DNA of 64,000 nucleotides from Galliscardovia ingluviei (GCF_014635685.1 NZ_BMDH01000002.1:340472-404471); one strand, 5' to 3'; shown: positions 47,493-57,588, counted from the stretch's first letter. The notes: a model not told the origin generated them from the letters alone. Translations and numbers: made by a program.

Positions 47493-48640
47493 TCACCGCC
47501 ATCTAAGGAAACATTATTACCACGAACACTTATGGTTTGATACGAATTCACTACCAGTAGAGCCAAAATAGGAAATGTTGCTATTTCATGGCGCACCCAT
47601 GAGCCAAAATCTGGTTCAAACGTAAATGATGCCAGCAAATATCCTAGCATTACGCATAATGCCAACATAATACGAGCATCTTGTATATTTTGGATTCTTG
47701 TCAACAAACGCACAATATAGAAAGTAACTAGCATCTGAAAAGCAAAGAACGGCAAATAGTATGCGCCCTTAAACACCAGTTCAAGAGGAATCATCATGCG
47801 CAGTGCATTGATGCCATAGTTAAGCATAAACACTGCCAAACCATCGCCAGGAATCCAGTTCTGAATATAGGTAACTGCGTTCGGATTATCTACCATTACC
47901 AATTCATAACCCGCGCGAACATCCAGCAATGACTGAAATTCTGCAGGAGTAATAAAGGAAGCAACCAACAATGCACCATATACTGCTGCGTATAACACCA
48001 CAAGTGTCACAATAATTTTTAGTACCTGAGAGCTTACGCGAGAGCTTGATGCATACTGCTGATATAGTTTCATAATCACATATGCCATCAAAGCAAATAC
48101 CGCAATCAGGATGTAGTAGGAGCGAAAGAAGATGCTTTCCGCAGCAAGAATGCTTACAGCCAACAGTAATCGTACTATTTCAGAACGTATAGGCAATACA
48201 ATTACTAACAGGACAAGCGCAAAAAAGCAAAATTGAATAACATCCTTACTAATCGTAAATACGTAAATATTAAGCAGCCCTACGGAGGCAAGGATAAAAA
48301 TCGACTGCAGAAAATCCGGTGCAGGAGTAAGCAGCAGAGCTACAAAGAGCAGGCAGGTAAACAGCATTCCTATAACCATGCTCCACTGCAATACCGTAGT
48401 AAGCTGGGCAACATTAATATATTCAAACAGTTTTGCAGTTACCTCATAGCTACCCTCCCACGCAATAACATCTGGCTTATGGAGTGCCATGGAAAGAATT
48501 CTATTGCTGTCAAAAAAATATTTCGGTGGGAAGAAATAAGCGACCAACAACTTCGCAATAATCGCCACGGGCAATACTAACGCAAGTGTGATGTTTTTAT
48601 TAGTCTGCTCCTGCCATAAGGCGTCACCTGCGCTATTCAT
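47489..48640 (-). CDS. Polytopic membrane protein, candidate repeat-unit polymerase (Wzy/EpsG-like)
   Basis: The 383-residue product has about ten hydrophobic helices and a large loop near residues 200-260 (ITPAEFQSLLDVRAGYELVM). No sequence motif defines Wzy proteins, so the call rests on topology, size and place among the assembly genes, with no other polymerase candidate in the cluster. ATG 48640 overlaps the upstream glycosyltransferase stop by eight bases and follows GAGGAG. The frame remains open much further upstream, but only inside that gene. Confidence 0.6.
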   Translation of the reverse strand: MNSAGDALWQEQTNKNITLALVLPVAIIAKLLVAYFFPPKYFFDSNRILSMALHKPDVIAWEGSYEVTAKLFEYINVAQLTTVLQWSMVIGMLFTCLLFVALLLTPAPDFLQSIFILASVGLLNIYVFTISKDVIQFCFFALVLLVIVLPIRSEIVRLLLAVSILAAESIFFRSYYILIAVFALMAYVIMKLYQQYASSSRVSSQVLKIIVTLVVLYAAVYGALLVASFITPAEFQSLLDVRAGYELVMVDNPNAVTYIQNWIPGDGLAVFMLNYGINALRMMIPLELVFKGAYYLPFFAFQMLVTFYIVRLLTRIQNIQDARIMLALCVMLGYLLASFTFEPDFGSWVRHEIATFPILALLVVNSYQTISVRGNNVSLDGGE

Positions 48641-49808
48641 GGACGCTCCTCGCAAGAGTATCAAGATACCACTGCTCAAGCTGCCTCGCATTTTGCGCAA
48701 TATCGAATCCTGCTGCGCGTACAACATCAGCCTGCTGTGTTCGATCTGCGTCATTGTGACGGGTCGAAACACATTCGAGTACTGTCTCAGCCCATATTTC
48801 AGGTTCATCCTGTAAAGCGCATGTACGTATTGCCCCTGAAACATTAACTTGCTGGGTAATAACATCACTCATTACACAGGGAAGCCCGACAGCTTGTGCT
48901 TCTAATAACGCAATCGCCAGTCCCTCATGCAAACTCGGCATCACAAATACATCCATCCCTTGTAAAATGCGAGGCACATCACTGCGTACTCCCAAGAACT
49001 TCACAGCGCCTTGTAACCCGAGTTCTCGTATGCGAGCGCGCACTTCTCCCTGTAGGCTTTCCGTACCGTGTCCGCCGCCTACTAGCCAAAGCACACTATT
49101 AGATTGCCTCTTATGTACTTCCGCGAAAATTTCAATTAACTGCTTGTGATTTTTCTGAGGCGCAAAACGTCCCACATGCCCGACAACAAGCGTGTTTGGG
49201 CCTGTTACCCCAAATTCTGCACGCACTTGCTGGGTAGTTTCAGGGTTGTATCGATATTGCTCCACATCAATCGCGTTAGGAATTTGGATTACTTGCTCGC
49301 GGTTTTTCTTACCAAACAGCCAGTCTCCTGCTTCCTGACTGCACGCAAACATATGTGTGGGATTGCCAGACAATCGTAGTCTGAAATAATCACGAAATAG
49401 TGTTTTCGCGTTGAAGCCTCGCATCGCATTGTGCGCATGAGCAATGCGCACAGGCACACCCTCCTCCTTGGCTATACGCAAAGGAAAGTAGCTGCGATCT
49501 TCTAAATTCGAGTGGATAATCCGATACTCGGGATGCTCGTGCAAAAACGCTCGAAATTCGCGCTTATACCGCGCAAAATACTGCGGATACATCGGGCACA
49601 TGCGGTAAATTCGACCACCAAGCGCTTCGATTTCATCCTCGTAGTCTCCTCGGTACTTGCGATTGACAAGGAAATCATACACCACGCGTGAACGGTCAAA
49701 ATGACGCAAATAATTCATCGCCATGGTCTCAGCTCCACCACGATCGAGTACGGTCAGCAGTACCAGCACGCGCTCAGGTGTATTGACTTGCATATTTTCC
49801 ATACTCAA
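48633..49808 (-). CDS. Glycosyltransferase family 4
   Basis: A 391-residue GT-B enzyme. It begins RVLVLLTVLDRGGAETMAMNYLRHFDR (EpsF/CapM-like), then VRIAHAHNAMRG with a likely acceptor-site His. The donor domain shows LVVGHVGRFAPQKNHKQLIEI and DVFVMPSLHEGLAIALLEAQAVGLP. The start is TTG 49808, six bases after GGAGGT; ATG 49802 is the alternative. It lies downstream of another GT4 gene by 115 bp and upstream of the polymerase. GT4 proteins of this subgroup often add glucose, galactose or a deoxysugar, but the sugar cannot be read here. Confidence 0.93.
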   Translation of the reverse strand: MSMENMQVNTPERVLVLLTVLDRGGAETMAMNYLRHFDRSRVVYDFLVNRKYRGDYEDEIEALGGRIYRMCPMYPQYFARYKREFRAFLHEHPEYRIIHSNLEDRSYFPLRIAKEEGVPVRIAHAHNAMRGFNAKTLFRDYFRLRLSGNPTHMFACSQEAGDWLFGKKNREQVIQIPNAIDVEQYRYNPETTQQVRAEFGVTGPNTLVVGHVGRFAPQKNHKQLIEIFAEVHKRQSNSVLWLVGGGHGTESLQGEVRARIRELGLQGAVKFLGVRSDVPRILQGMDVFVMPSLHEGLAIALLEAQAVGLPCVMSDVITQQVNVSGAIRTCALQDEPEIWAETVLECVSTRHNDADRTQQADVVRAAGFDIAQNARQLEQWYLDTLARSVHE

Positions 49809-49923
49809 ATCCCACCTCCAATATTCTCTAGCAACCAGTCCAAAATATGTTATGTGCTTTTAGCGATCTGTTAAAACCCGACATCAATACACGCATATAC
49901 AGTACATGCATGTAACCAAATCA

Positions 49924-51159
49924 TCACTTTGATGTCTTTGCAAAACGCTGATATACCGAAGTGAGTTCTTTAATCATGAGATTCAGCGAAAAACGCTGCA
50001 TAAAATCATGGTAAATAGCTTGGCGCGAATACGGCATATTTATCGCATCCATATCTCCCTCACCAGCTTCATTCACCGAAGCCAATGCACTTGTTGCATC
50101 CAGCACTGACAATAATGCATTGGCCCCTTGTTCTACATCGCCGAAGGGGAATAACTCTCCAGTAACACCAGGTTTCACAATATCCCTAATCCCCTCCACA
50201 TTTGTGGCAACAATAGGAACGCCTACTGCCTCAGCTTCCAGCAATGTGTAAGGCAATCCTTCAGCCGTCGATGTCATCATCACTACGTCAAACGCAGCCA
50301 TCAGTTGTGATGCGTCTGCACGATAGCCATAGCATGTGACCGCTTGTTCAATACCATTTTCGTTAATCGCCTGTTTGACTGCATCACGTAACTCGCCATC
50401 GCCCAATATCGCCAGATGCAATGCCGGATTTTGCTGATGCGCCCGCGCAAATATATCGATAATCTGTAAAGGGTCTTTTTGTGCAGTTAAGCGGATAGCT
50501 GTACCTACTACGATTGCATTATCGCTCAACCCAAGTCGAGCACGCGACTCTTCACGAGAAAGCATTGTGGAAGGATCCACACCATTGGATATCACGATGA
50601 ATTGATTACTAGAATTAATATGCCAATCGAGAGCACACTGCTTTTCTGTCGGTGATACATTAATAGTGGTTGCAGTAGCAAAACGGCTGAGCACTGCTTC
50701 AATCCCTGCAAAAATCTGCTTTTTCCGTCTACCAAAGTCGATATTTTGCATTGCCCAACCATGCGAGCTATATATTGCAGGTATTCCTTGTAACTTTGCC
50801 GCAACTCTGCCTATTACTCCAGCTTTTGAACTATTGCAATGCACAATATCTGGTTGCACTTGCCTCATAATACGTATTACTGCCCGAATTGCACGCCAAT
50901 CATGCTGAAGTGATACTTCACGCACAAGTTCATTACACGGAATCAGAGTAGCATGCTCGCACATTTGTTGAAGATTATCTTGAAACGACTTATCAGTTCT
51001 CGAAGCCCCGTATACCAGCGTAATATCAAATAGGTTTGGATCTAATCCGTATACCACATCATGAATATATCTCCTTATACCGCCACCCATAGGCTCCGTA
51101 AGCAATAGGAGCTTGATGCGCCTTGTTTCGGCTATTGTTGTAGGCTGGTTTATAGACAA
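49924..51159 (-). CDS. Glycosyltransferase family 4
   Basis: A 411-residue GT-B enzyme of the kind that acts early in exopolysaccharide assembly. It has IKLLLLTEPMGGGIRRYIHD, IVHCNSSKAGVIGRVAAKLQG and PAIYSSHGWA in the N-domain. The C-domain has VVGTAIRLTAQKDPLQIIDI and FDVVMMTSTAEGLPYTLLEAEAVGVP, containing E-x7-E. The frame begins with TTG 51159, preceded by TTGGAGAG. It is the first gene of the minus-strand operon and is divergent from the chain-length kinase, sharing a 343-bp control region. Confidence 0.93.
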   Translation of the reverse strand: MSINQPTTIAETRRIKLLLLTEPMGGGIRRYIHDVVYGLDPNLFDITLVYGASRTDKSFQDNLQQMCEHATLIPCNELVREVSLQHDWRAIRAVIRIMRQVQPDIVHCNSSKAGVIGRVAAKLQGIPAIYSSHGWAMQNIDFGRRKKQIFAGIEAVLSRFATATTINVSPTEKQCALDWHINSSNQFIVISNGVDPSTMLSREESRARLGLSDNAIVVGTAIRLTAQKDPLQIIDIFARAHQQNPALHLAILGDGELRDAVKQAINENGIEQAVTCYGYRADASQLMAAFDVVMMTSTAEGLPYTLLEAEAVGVPIVATNVEGIRDIVKPGVTGELFPFGDVEQGANALLSVLDATSALASVNEAGEGDMDAINMPYSRQAIYHDFMQRFSLNLMIKELTSVYQRFAKTSK

Positions 51160-51502
51160 TTATCTCTCCAAGCTCTCTCGATATATGCATTTAACAATCG
51201 TAATGACTATAGTACGATACTGTACGATTTCACAATCACTGTTGCCCAAATAGTTATTCATAATAATGAACACTATTTAATGTGTCCAAATCCCTACATA
51301 TTGCGTGGTTCAGCAGACAGTTCCTTGTTGTGTATAAAACCCTCAAACATGTTCTATACGAATTAAAGCAACGAGTTGTACTAGACGTATTGTACACTCA
51401 GGACTTACATTGGTCGCTATGCTACTACATTACTAGCTGCTGTATCAGTTACGAAGTTTCTGAATATACCGCTCGCCTGCATACACCATTATTGGAGGAA
51501 TC
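51160..51502. promoter_or_regulatory. Divergent control region of the exopolysaccharide cluster with a 31-bp imperfect palindrome
   Basis: At 51248-51278, AAATAGT...TTCAT-AATA-ATGAA...ACTATTT forms an imperfect 31-bp palindrome with two paired arms, a likely operator. It lies between the divergent GT4 and chain-length kinase genes. No promoter boxes were assigned with confidence. Confidence 0.5.
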
Positions 51503-52924
51503 GTGACACTTGCGGATTTTGTTACTGTACTGAAAAAACACCTGTCAGCTGTAATCGCAACGTTTGTTATTGCAATGGCAATTACACTAAGTCTTGCTCT
51601 AACCAAAACACCGCAATACACGGCGACTGCACAATATTATGCAAGTATGCGGCAAGAATATCTTGCTAATGAATTACAAAGTGATTCGCAGAATTCCCCG
51701 AATGGTGCTTATAATGCCCAAGGCCTAAATGCGCTTAAAACCCAACAAGATTTTATTAAGGCTCAAACAGGCATGATACCGCAATTGATAAAAACTAGCG
51801 CCGTTTTACAGCCGATTATTGACGAATATAAGGTTGATACAACTCCAGAAACTCTTGCAAAGCATATTACTGTTGGTAATGGTGAGAATAGTCTTTTCAT
51901 CACTGTACAAGTCAGCAATGATAGTCCAAATCTTGCTGCGAAAATTGCTAATGCCATTGGCAAACAGGCTAATACACAACTTTCTTCCAAAGATATTAAC
52001 GGTCAGCCAATCTCCCAGATTAGTCTTACTGCCATTCAACCAGCGGTCGTACCGTCGCAGCCTAGCTCTTCTGGTCGTAGCACTCTGCTTATCGGCTTTT
52101 TAGCTTCTGTTATTGTAAGCATTATTGCTGGTGTAGCATGTGAAGCACTAGATCGAAAAGTTCGAGAAGATAGCGATATAACTCGTTTAATCGATATTCC
52201 TATTCTTGGTCACTTAATTCAGGCGACCGCACTAACAGGCAAACCCGTAATTATCACCAGTCCCAATTCGTATATTGCAGAGCAGGTGCGTAGACTTGCA
52301 CTAAACTTGCAGTTTATTGCTCCTGATAAACAACAATTTTCTAATGTATTAGTGATATCTTCCACAGAGGCATCCGATGGAAAAACAACAATTGCCACTA
52401 ATCTTGCTGTTGCATATGCCGAGCGCGGTGAACACGTGCTATTAATCGATACAGATTTACGCAAACCATCAGTTGCGCAGGTACTTGGCATTAACGGTAA
52501 AGTTGGATTGACACATTTACTGACCGGTCGAGTTAGCTCTGAAGAATCCTTCCAAATGTATTGGCATAATAATCTTCATGTCCTTCCTGCCGGTAACCAG
52601 ACTACAAATCCTGGAATGATTATCAATTCTCGTGCCATGAAGCACCTGTTGGACCGTATTGCCGCTGAATATGATCACGTGATTATCGATACCACACCTT
52701 TAAATGTGGCTAATGATGCTACGGTGTTTGCAAATATGGGGTGTCTGCTCTTGCTGGTGGTCAGCCGCGGTAAGACTTTGAAGGGGCATCTGCGCCGTGT
52801 TATTGCTGAGCTTAAAACTGTGAATACACTACCTGTGGGTGCTGTACTTAATCGTGCCAAAGCATTACGTTCAGATAACAGCTACTACTACCATAAGTAT
52901 TACGGGCACGAGCGCCAAAAGTAG
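51503..52924 (+). CDS. Chain-length determinant/BY-kinase fusion (Wzz plus Wzc/CpsD type)
   Basis: Controls polymerisation and export of exopolysaccharide. The 473-residue product has a Wzz-type N-terminal domain with membrane helices near residues 17-37 and 195-215. A cytosolic tyrosine-kinase domain follows: P-loop STEASDGKTTIATNLA near 286, Walker A' LLIDTDLRKPS near 313 and Walker B HVIIDTTPL near 392. The C-terminal tail SYYYHKYYGHERQK is a tyrosine cluster, the usual autophosphorylation site. It begins with GTG 51503 after GGAGGA. In many Gram-positives these two domains are separate genes; fusion is common in actinobacteria. No cognate phosphatase is in the window. Confidence 0.92.
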   Translation: MTLADFVTVLKKHLSAVIATFVIAMAITLSLALTKTPQYTATAQYYASMRQEYLANELQSDSQNSPNGAYNAQGLNALKTQQDFIKAQTGMIPQLIKTSAVLQPIIDEYKVDTTPETLAKHITVGNGENSLFITVQVSNDSPNLAAKIANAIGKQANTQLSSKDINGQPISQISLTAIQPAVVPSQPSSSGRSTLLIGFLASVIVSIIAGVACEALDRKVREDSDITRLIDIPILGHLIQATALTGKPVIITSPNSYIAEQVRRLALNLQFIAPDKQQFSNVLVISSTEASDGKTTIATNLAVAYAERGEHVLLIDTDLRKPSVAQVLGINGKVGLTHLLTGRVSSEESFQMYWHNNLHVLPAGNQTTNPGMIINSRAMKHLLDRIAAEYDHVIIDTTPLNVANDATVFANMGCLLLLVVSRGKTLKGHLRRVIAELKTVNTLPVGAVLNRAKALRSDNSYYYHKYYGHERQK

Positions 52925-53095
52925 CGGGTTTTTGCAGCAAAACACACTCATATGACTAGTTGCTATTCCAAAGTAGTAACTTTAGAAAGCATAACACCTC
53001 TATTACGTACCATTCGAAACATCTGATATTCCAAAGTAGCGGGATTACGCAACAAAACCATACTCACACGAATAGCTACTATTCCAAAACAGCGG
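52920..53095. repeat. Inverted-orientation copies of the intergenic repeat family
   Basis: A unit AGTAGCGGG..CTATTCCAA occurs twice (from 52920 and 53036), and between them 53007-53042 carries a 36-bp element. Its reverse complement starts CCGCTACTTTGGAATATCAG, close to the copies at 34776-34915. The two arrays thus belong to one family on opposite strands. Confidence 0.65.
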
Positions 53096-54299
53096 AATTA
53101 TGAGCAGTAGTGGTGCTTGTACCAGCCGCATCAGCTTCCGAACCACCCACGCTACCCTCGGCATCGGCAGAAGCACCCTCGCCAGCTGCCGCCAGCGCCC
53201 CAGCACCTAGCAGTCCACGCTTCTTCAACTTCTTCGCATTCTTCTTATCCGGGTCGTCCTTCTTCGGACGTGGCACTGGCGGTAAACCTGCCCACCACAC
53301 ATACAAGCCAATCAGCAGCAGTCCAAGCGCAAATTCGAGCGCCCACCAAGGGAACCGCGGCACTTCGGAAGGCTTATTCGCAGCTTCCTTATCTTTCGCC
53401 GGCGTTGGAATAATGCGCTCACCGGTCACCAAAATTCGATGCGTATTAATACCAAGCGGCGTACACGTCACCAGTGTCACTAAATCCTTACCCGGCACTG
53501 GCTGGATAGCCTTACGCTCGGTTGGCTCTACGACGATTTTCTCAATCACCTGATAGGTCAGCACTTCACCAAACACAGCAATAGTAAACGTGTCGCCCTT
53601 ATCAATCTCGTTTAATCGCGTAAACATTTCCGCAGAAGCAAGCCCACGATGCCCGGTAATTACTGCACGATTGCCCACACCGCCCACAGGCAATGCGGTA
53701 CCACGCAAATGTCCCAAACCCTTAAGCAAGGTTTCGTCCGAGGTGCCATGATACACCGGCAAATCTAGGTCGATCTTCTTAATCATCAGACGTGCCATAA
53801 GCCCATCATTATTGGCTTTTAATTGATTCCAATAGTTGTGTGCCGGATCCATATCCTTTTCAGCACTCTCTTCTTCGTTAGCGCTGGAGACTGGGATATT
53901 CGTATTCGCCTCATACACAGCTCCTGCAGATTCGCCACCTTCTTGAAGCCACTTGTTATATTCTCGTGCGAGTCGCAATTGTCGTCTTGCTTCTGGCTCT
54001 GCGTTATCCACCGCATGATTGTAGTTATTATTGATTTTGCTTAAATTATATTGTGTCAACCACATAGTTGTTTGCGGATACAACAAAATCAACAAACCAA
54101 GCAGCATAGTAAGCGCAGAAAGCACCACCGACATCGTGAGTCGCCATTTGCCAGGATGCCGCGCAGCATGATGAGGCGGTATAAGCTTGGCGAGTTTTCG
54201 CTCAGCCTGACTAGATGTTCTGCTACCAGTAGCAGCTGTAGTGATTGTGTCAGTTACCACACCTGCTGTGTCTGTTACCACACCTGTTTTCTCAGCCAT
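53079..54299 (-). CDS. Class C sortase (pilus assembly)
   Basis: Links pilin subunits by cutting LPxTG and joining the threonine to a pilin lysine. The 406-residue product has an N-terminal membrane helix (about residues 52-75) and a sortase domain with AVITGHRG (catalytic His near 216). TLVTCTPLG (Cys near 281) and HRILVTGERI (Arg near 292) complete the triad. A second helix lies near 320-342, followed by a long basic then Ala/Ser/Gly-rich tail of about 50 residues. Two helices and this length are typical for class C. It is downstream of the backbone pilin but separated by a terminator and palindromes, so it probably has its own promoter. Confidence 0.95.
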   Translation of the reverse strand: MAEKTGVVTDTAGVVTDTITTAATGSRTSSQAERKLAKLIPPHHAARHPGKWRLTMSVVLSALTMLLGLLILLYPQTTMWLTQYNLSKINNNYNHAVDNAEPEARRQLRLAREYNKWLQEGGESAGAVYEANTNIPVSSANEEESAEKDMDPAHNYWNQLKANNDGLMARLMIKKIDLDLPVYHGTSDETLLKGLGHLRGTALPVGGVGNRAVITGHRGLASAEMFTRLNEIDKGDTFTIAVFGEVLTYQVIEKIVVEPTERKAIQPVPGKDLVTLVTCTPLGINTHRILVTGERIIPTPAKDKEAANKPSEVPRFPWWALEFALGLLLIGLYVWWAGLPPVPRPKKDDPDKKNAKKLKKRGLLGAGALAAAGEGASADAEGSVGGSEADAAGTSTTTAHNSAVLE

Positions 54300-54990
54300 A
54301 TCCCTATCCCCAACTCTTCACTGCTCACATGTTCGGCAAGTGCAGCACTCAGCGAACACTGTCTGGCACCTGCAACGCATACACTGAGCATGTGCAACTC
54401 GCCTACCGAACACGTAGAGCTCGCCTACTAAGCACCCACAACCCCACTTGCGCACACTTAGTGTCTCTCTGCATTGAGTATACTCCTCTTGCTCTAAATA
54501 CTCATCGCACTTAAGTAAAGTTGTGGTATGTTCACACGATGTTTGCCGTTCCGACCACGGTCTATATCATCCATACTCAGCAATCTTTATAGATCTGTAT
54601 TCGCATCCATATTTGCCAAGCTGTTCATTATACTGAACAACTTACCACTTTTTCTATGTTTTGTTCATTATACTGAACAACTTTCCTGTTTTATATGATT
54701 TTGTTCACTGTACTGAACAAGGATCAGGCATATAGTCAGAAAATCTGATATAAGGTCACTTAAATAAGCAAAAAGGCGCTGACACAAGCGAGATAAAAGC
54801 TTGCGCCAGCGCCATCCCTACGTTACCCCTTGCAGTAGAACAGGTGTGTGAAAATCTACTGTAGTTAGGTGGTAGGGTTTGGGAAGGAGGGATACGTTTG
54901 TAAGTCCTGCCCTGTCTTTTAAGTTGTTATTGAGTTATAGAACTACTGTTCAGTAGCCTTATTCAGTAGCTTTATCCAGTAGACTACAGA
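54300..54990. promoter_or_regulatory. Pilin-sortase spacer with three phased palindromes
   Basis: Three copies of TGTTCANTRTACTGAACA start at 54622, 54662 and 54702, exactly 40 bp apart; copies 1 and 2 are identical and copy 3 differs at two central bases. They lie 320-420 bp upstream of the sortase start, between the pilin terminator and the sortase. A regulator binding all three on one DNA face would fit. Confidence 0.75.
54770..54813 (-). terminator. Terminator of the pilin gene
   Basis: On the minus strand GGCGCTGGCGC pairs with GTGTCAGCGCC (outer 7 bp perfect), with an inner AAGC/GCTT stem. T5 follows at 54774-54770. It separates the pilin and sortase transcripts. Confidence 0.75.
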
Positions 54991-56688
54991 CTACTCCTGT
55001 TCGCGACGACGGTTTGCAGCTACTGCGAAGAAGCCAGCGCCGATGAGGAGAGCACCTGCAAGAGTCATCAAGACCAAGCCAGCAGCACCAGTCTTTGGCA
55101 GGTTGTCAAGAACCTCGGTGAGCTTGCTGCTCTGGGAGTTCTCAATCGTGTAATCCGTGGTATCCGAATCCTCAGTCGCATCTGCATTGAGAGTAAAGCA
55201 CTTGTAATTGTTTTCTGGCAAATCGTAGCCCTTAGGAGCTTGGGTTTCCACGAGGCAAACATTACGAGACGTTACAGCGTCCTTACCAACGAAGAGCTCT
55301 GCAGTGAAAGTACCGTCTTCTTCATCGGAGGTATAAGTTGCATCGGGAATGTCTTGGATAGTTGCAGCTTCCTCAACCTGTTCCTTTGAATAATCACCAG
55401 CAACCAAAGTCTTATCATCCTTGAGCTTGTAGTCAACAAACTTGAACTTTGCACCTGGGAGGAAAGTATTCTTGTCACCAGCCTTCACCTTCTGTACTTT
55501 CACTGTCGCCCAGTTAGAAGCGCCACCACCGTTGTTTACACCGTCTGTTGATACAGTTGGGTTATTGTCAATAGTACCGCTAATGTCGTTAGGAACAGTC
55601 TGTACCATGGTCTGAGTGGTTACAATCTTACCGGTCAAAATACCAGTCACATGCTGATTTGCCTTTGCAAGACCAGCCGCAGTCAGTGCAATGGTGACCT
55701 TCTGACCCTCAGTCTTTACAGTAAAGTCGGGAGTTGGACCACCATCAGTCAAATTACTTGGATCGTTGTTTGGCGAACCGTCCTTATTGCCACCAGAAAT
55801 CTTGAAGTCACTCACTGACTTATATGTCAATGCCTCATTAAGATTATCTACCAGCTCTACCTTGCTATATGCATCGCCGCTGGATGGCTGACCAAGTGGC
55901 AAGCTCACGCTCCAAGTTACGTCTACTCCGTCGTCTCCCATCTCATTAGAAGAAACACTTTCCAAATGCTTCTGAATGGTATCCTTAGTGACTTCGTTCT
56001 TAGGATAAATCTTGATATCGTACAGCCAGCCATTCTTGCCAGTTGTATCAGAAGTTGAAAGTGGGACAGTCAGGAAGAATGGAGCAGTCTTCTTGTTAAT
56101 AGTAACTGCCTTCCAAGGATTCTCCGCATTGTAACCATCATCAGTGGAATTAAGCTTAATCTCAGGAGTGTCACCTTGTGCGATAGTCTCAGTTACAAGA
56201 TACAACTTCTTAGCAGGATTAGTAAATTCCGCTTGTCCGTTGTCACCAGTTTTTTGACTTGACTTAGCAGCGTCGTTAAGCTTAAAACCTTCCAACTGGC
56301 CCTCAACGAGTTTGGATGCATTATCCTTAGTTAGATCCAGTTTTTGGATTGCTTCCCAACCAGCGGTAGTTGATAAATCAATATCCGAGTTGGTGCTCTC
56401 TACCTGCACAGGAATCAAGTTGAACGTTACATTGCGAACCAAGTGATGCTTAGTAGTATCGATAGTCTTTGCCAGACCATCATTCTTTACTGTTTCATCG
56501 GTTCCATCGTACTTATAAATGGTTACCTTGGTAGCCTCGTTAGCAGCAATTTCACCATTCTTCAGTGTAACCTCAGCTTCTTCATGGTTTCCATCTTCTG
56601 GTTTAGCATTTGCGGTTGCGACACCGAAAGTGGTGAATGCAAGCGCTGCTACTGTTGCCACTGCGGCAAACATGCGTGCTTTGCGCAT
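54991..56688 (-). CDS. Major backbone pilin, SpaH/EbpB family (LPKTG)
   Basis: The 565-residue product has a signal peptide (MFAAVATVAALAFTTFGVATANA). It has the pilin motif IYPKN near residue 227, whose lysine is joined to the next subunit, and an isopeptide D2-type fold with VDVTWSVSLPLG. The E-box CLVETQAPKGYDLPENNYKC lies near 482. The sorting signal LPKTGAAG near 529 is followed by a membrane helix and ANRRREQE. GGAGAGG lies five bases before ATG 56688. With the sortase and the giant LPRTG protein it forms a typical bifidobacterial sortase-dependent pilus locus, in which this is the shaft. Confidence 0.95.
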   Translation of the reverse strand: MRKARMFAAVATVAALAFTTFGVATANAKPEDGNHEEAEVTLKNGEIAANEATKVTIYKYDGTDETVKNDGLAKTIDTTKHHLVRNVTFNLIPVQVESTNSDIDLSTTAGWEAIQKLDLTKDNASKLVEGQLEGFKLNDAAKSSQKTGDNGQAEFTNPAKKLYLVTETIAQGDTPEIKLNSTDDGYNAENPWKAVTINKKTAPFFLTVPLSTSDTTGKNGWLYDIKIYPKNEVTKDTIQKHLESVSSNEMGDDGVDVTWSVSLPLGQPSSGDAYSKVELVDNLNEALTYKSVSDFKISGGNKDGSPNNDPSNLTDGGPTPDFTVKTEGQKVTIALTAAGLAKANQHVTGILTGKIVTTQTMVQTVPNDISGTIDNNPTVSTDGVNNGGGASNWATVKVQKVKAGDKNTFLPGAKFKFVDYKLKDDKTLVAGDYSKEQVEEAATIQDIPDATYTSDEEDGTFTAELFVGKDAVTSRNVCLVETQAPKGYDLPENNYKCFTLNADATEDSDTTDYTIENSQSSKLTEVLDNLPKTGAAGLVLMTLAGALLIGAGFFAVAANRRREQE

Positions 56689-57588
56689 GATCCTCTCCTT
56701 ACCTAATAATTGAGCCCCTCGACTCTTTTTGGGTACTGAGGTGGAATGCGCTATGGCAACTTATAGCAGTTTGTGATACTCGCGGGAACTGACGCTCACG
56801 GTTCGCAACCAACGATGCTATGTAATACCGAAGTGTGCGAAACGAAATCCCCAGTTAACGCTAGTTATAGAAACTGCAATCCTTCCATGTGTCTAGCCGG
56901 TACCCCTCCGACTATCTCTACATTCCAACCCTTGCTCTCAGAGTAGTCGCAAATTACGTAACGAACCCGCAACCCTCTTCATGCATTAAGTTCAAGCAAA
57001 CTATCCAGCACACTGACCGTTGTGACTTTCGTGCCACTCCCCCAAATCAGCACATGCCCACAGTTTGCCTGTTTAGTTCACCAGTATAGCCCGACCCTCA
57101 CCAAACACAAAACCTACACCCCTTGTGCGTGTTCCACTTGCCGACCGCTACTAGGCTCCACCGCTTCTGCTTTCAGACGCTCAATAATAAATAATACACA
57201 GGATCACACTCTAGATAAAACGTTGGCATATAGGTAGAAAATGCTGTTATCTATTGCTATTATCTATCGCTGTACTTTATCAAGGTGTAAGATTATCCAG
57301 CCAAGAAGCAGTAAAGGGACTCGACGAGGAGTCCCTTTTGCTTAAGTACTGAGGACGCCAAACATAAAACGCCCTAACAGCTGTAGCCAACCCCCTAAAG
57401 TCTCTAGTTGCGCACCCAAAGCACGGGGGAAAGTTTGCACGCCACGAACCTGTCAATATCTACTATACAACATATGCTTAACCATGTTAAGTAACTCTCT
57501 TTGCACAGAGTGAACAACCGCATTACAACCGTGATGTGGAGCAAGCCGTATGCTACTACGGCATGCGGCTTAAGTACTGGGAGTCAAT
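56689..57588. other. Pilin upstream spacer, gene-free
   Basis: About 900 bases between the pilin start and a small broken frame. It should hold the pilin promoter. It contains a terminator-like hairpin at 57313-57338 and a hairpin at 57544-57571. I see no other gene. Confidence 0.4.
57313..57338. terminator. Terminator-like hairpin
   Basis: AAAGGGACTC pairs with GAGTCCCTTT around a six-base loop, then T. It lies in the spacer between the giant protein and the pilin. Confidence 0.65.
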
